Assembly: GCA_034766995.1 (NCBI GenBank)
Contig: CM068314.1
Span: forward strand, 17,202,201 to 17,266,200
Direction of reading: 5' to 3'
Source of the DNA: Acanthacorydalis orientalis
Lineage: Eukaryota; Arthropoda; Insecta; Megaloptera; Corydalidae
Length of the DNA stretch: 64,000 bases
Positions within the stretch are counted from its first letter, which is position 1, and each line of letters starts with the position of its first letter. This document shows positions 62,543 through 64,000 of the stretch, in pieces. The translations under genes and the position numbers were made by a program. The notes under the pieces are model-generated. The model was not told where the DNA came from. It was given only the letters and a program-made list of their open reading frames with translations, and did no database searches.

Positions 62543-64000
62543 TAACATCGTGTAGTAGAGGGTAATATAATGTTCATTGAAGTTTTATTAGTCTGTATCA
62601 TCCCGGTGGTTTCGTACAAAGCTGGAGATTTGGATTGTTTTCTATCAAGTGATTTCTTATGAAACCATTTAGAAGTTAATATATTCCATTTCATTAACAA
62701 TAACTTTAGATTGACGTATCGCATGGATTTATTTTTATATTTGTTTAATATATTGGTTCGAACAAAAGTTCGTAGCGTTATTAAGGTCCAATTCAAAGGC
62801 AGTGTTTAACTTTTTGTACATATATTTATTCTAATATATATGTGCCATTTTGATCCACCACCTTTTGTCATCTTCCATCTTTCCAGAACTTGGAATCTTT
62901 CTAGTCGATATCGGTTTAAATGTTTTATAGATACTGATTTTTAGAGCTTAGTATTTACAGAAACATCTGCTATAAATTTGAAATAAATAAAAACATACAG
63001 TTTATAACCAGTTAAAAAATCCAATATTTGGAACTTTCAATCGAGTATTTATCTCTTGTCCTATTAGTATTTGTCCTTTCTTCTTTATGTCAGTTTTTAT
63101 CTGTATGTCTAGGAAATGTATAACAAATTGCTTTTTTTAATTGAGAATACTGAATAAATAAATATAATTTAACATAATTATAATTGGTCTTTTATACATG
63201 TAAGTTTATATATATATATATAAATTACATATTTGTATATCTTAATGTAGGTATATGAATATACAACAAAAGTTTTTAATTGAGTATAAATTCAATTTAT
63301 TATATAATTACTATTGAATGATATGAGAATATCGTACGTCATTGACTATTATGTGCATGCAAATATGTGTTTTGAATAATAGAATATATTTTGTGCTGCT
63401 TCGTGCACTGCAATTCTGTGAATTCATCCCGGAATTATTCCGAGATTATAGGATTGAGAAATGTACGAATGAAGTATTAATTAATTTGAACATCCGCTGT
63501 ATATGTGTATTAATGTAAAAAAATTTATCGAAAAAATATTTTTACATGTTTGTCTTGTAATCTATTAATTTTTTTTCATCCGTTTCCATAAAGTATATTC
63601 ATGAATGTATATTTATTTAATGTACAACAGTATAATAGTATAAATAATAAATTTATATTAAATTGTGTTTGTGTTGTTTATTGTAGAAATGTAATTTTTA
63701 TTTGTTTTCTTTTTTCATTACTGTACGAATATATTTTTTATAATACACAACAAAATTTAATATTTGCGTATATATATATACATAAATAAATAAATAAATA
63801 GTTAAATAGGCCGATAGATATAGATATATGTGTGTAAAAATATAATTTATAAAAAGCCCTTTGTTACTTATATAATTATTAAAAATTGAACATTCGAAAA
63901 CAATCTAAAAGGATACTTCTTATAAGAAAAAAAGAATATAACTTTAATCTATATTTGATTTTTGATAATTCTATTCTTTAAAAGCACAAAATATTAAAAT
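62543..64000. other. Noncoding AT-rich stretch
   Basis: An 84-codon minus-strand frame (62542-62796) lies beside the possible Tigger remnant and could belong to it, but shows no clear domain. The rest holds short TA runs (63208, 63770). No gene seen. Confidence 0.5.
63784..63800. repeat. (AATA)n array
   Basis: Four AATA units after a short TA run at 63770. Confidence 0.9.

Overview
This window is AT-rich eukaryotic DNA, roughly four bases in five A or T by eye. It most likely comes from an invertebrate with a mariner-rich genome, and an insect is my best guess. The grounds are the dozens of long (AT)n arrays, degenerate mariner copies of at least three families, Helitron remains, and the absence of any dense open reading frames. 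I found no intact protein-coding gene, no tRNA, no rRNA and no CRISPR. The window reads as intergenic or intronic DNA. Most short open frames are chance frames or (AT)n arrays translated as Ile-Tyr runs.

Layout, left to right. 1-6.2 kb: a Helitron 3' end on the minus strand, still encoding the last 63 residues of its helicase and ending in CTAG (1198-1660). It is followed by a GC-richer island (3640-3785) and a facing pair of deleted mauritiana-type mariners (4653-5131 and 5655-6165). 6.2-20 kb: AT-rich DNA with a miRNA-size hairpin (7595-7654), a foldback element (10018-10218), a tandem array of palindromic 23-bp units (10661-10724), copies of a dispersed inverted repeat built around TGATCA, and a SINE-like patch near 19.85 kb. 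20-34 kb: long AT arrays, an 80-bp mariner MITE (25997-26076), more TGATCA repeats, and two islands of more balanced composition (27.65-28.05 and 33.04-33.46 kb). 34-44 kb: a second Helitron 3' end (about 37.4 kb), one near-full-length dead mariner (39516-40720), a possible LTR (from 41416) and a possible first exon (43.16-43.27 kb). 44-64 kb: a second SINE-like patch, two internally deleted mariners that keep the DNA-binding domain (49153-49729 and 54383-54908), a third mauritiana-type deletion copy (60253-60691), and a possible pogo/Tigger remnant next to the longest AT array (62.1-62.5 kb).

The content is best understood as layers of transposons and their non-autonomous derivatives. One mariner family appears in two deletion states (about 550 bp and 80 bp), and a second appears as three deleted copies of about 440-510 bp. 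A previously unnamed inverted-repeat family, as far as I can tell, occurs about nine times. These elements favour TA targets, and several copies end within a few bases of an (AT)n array.
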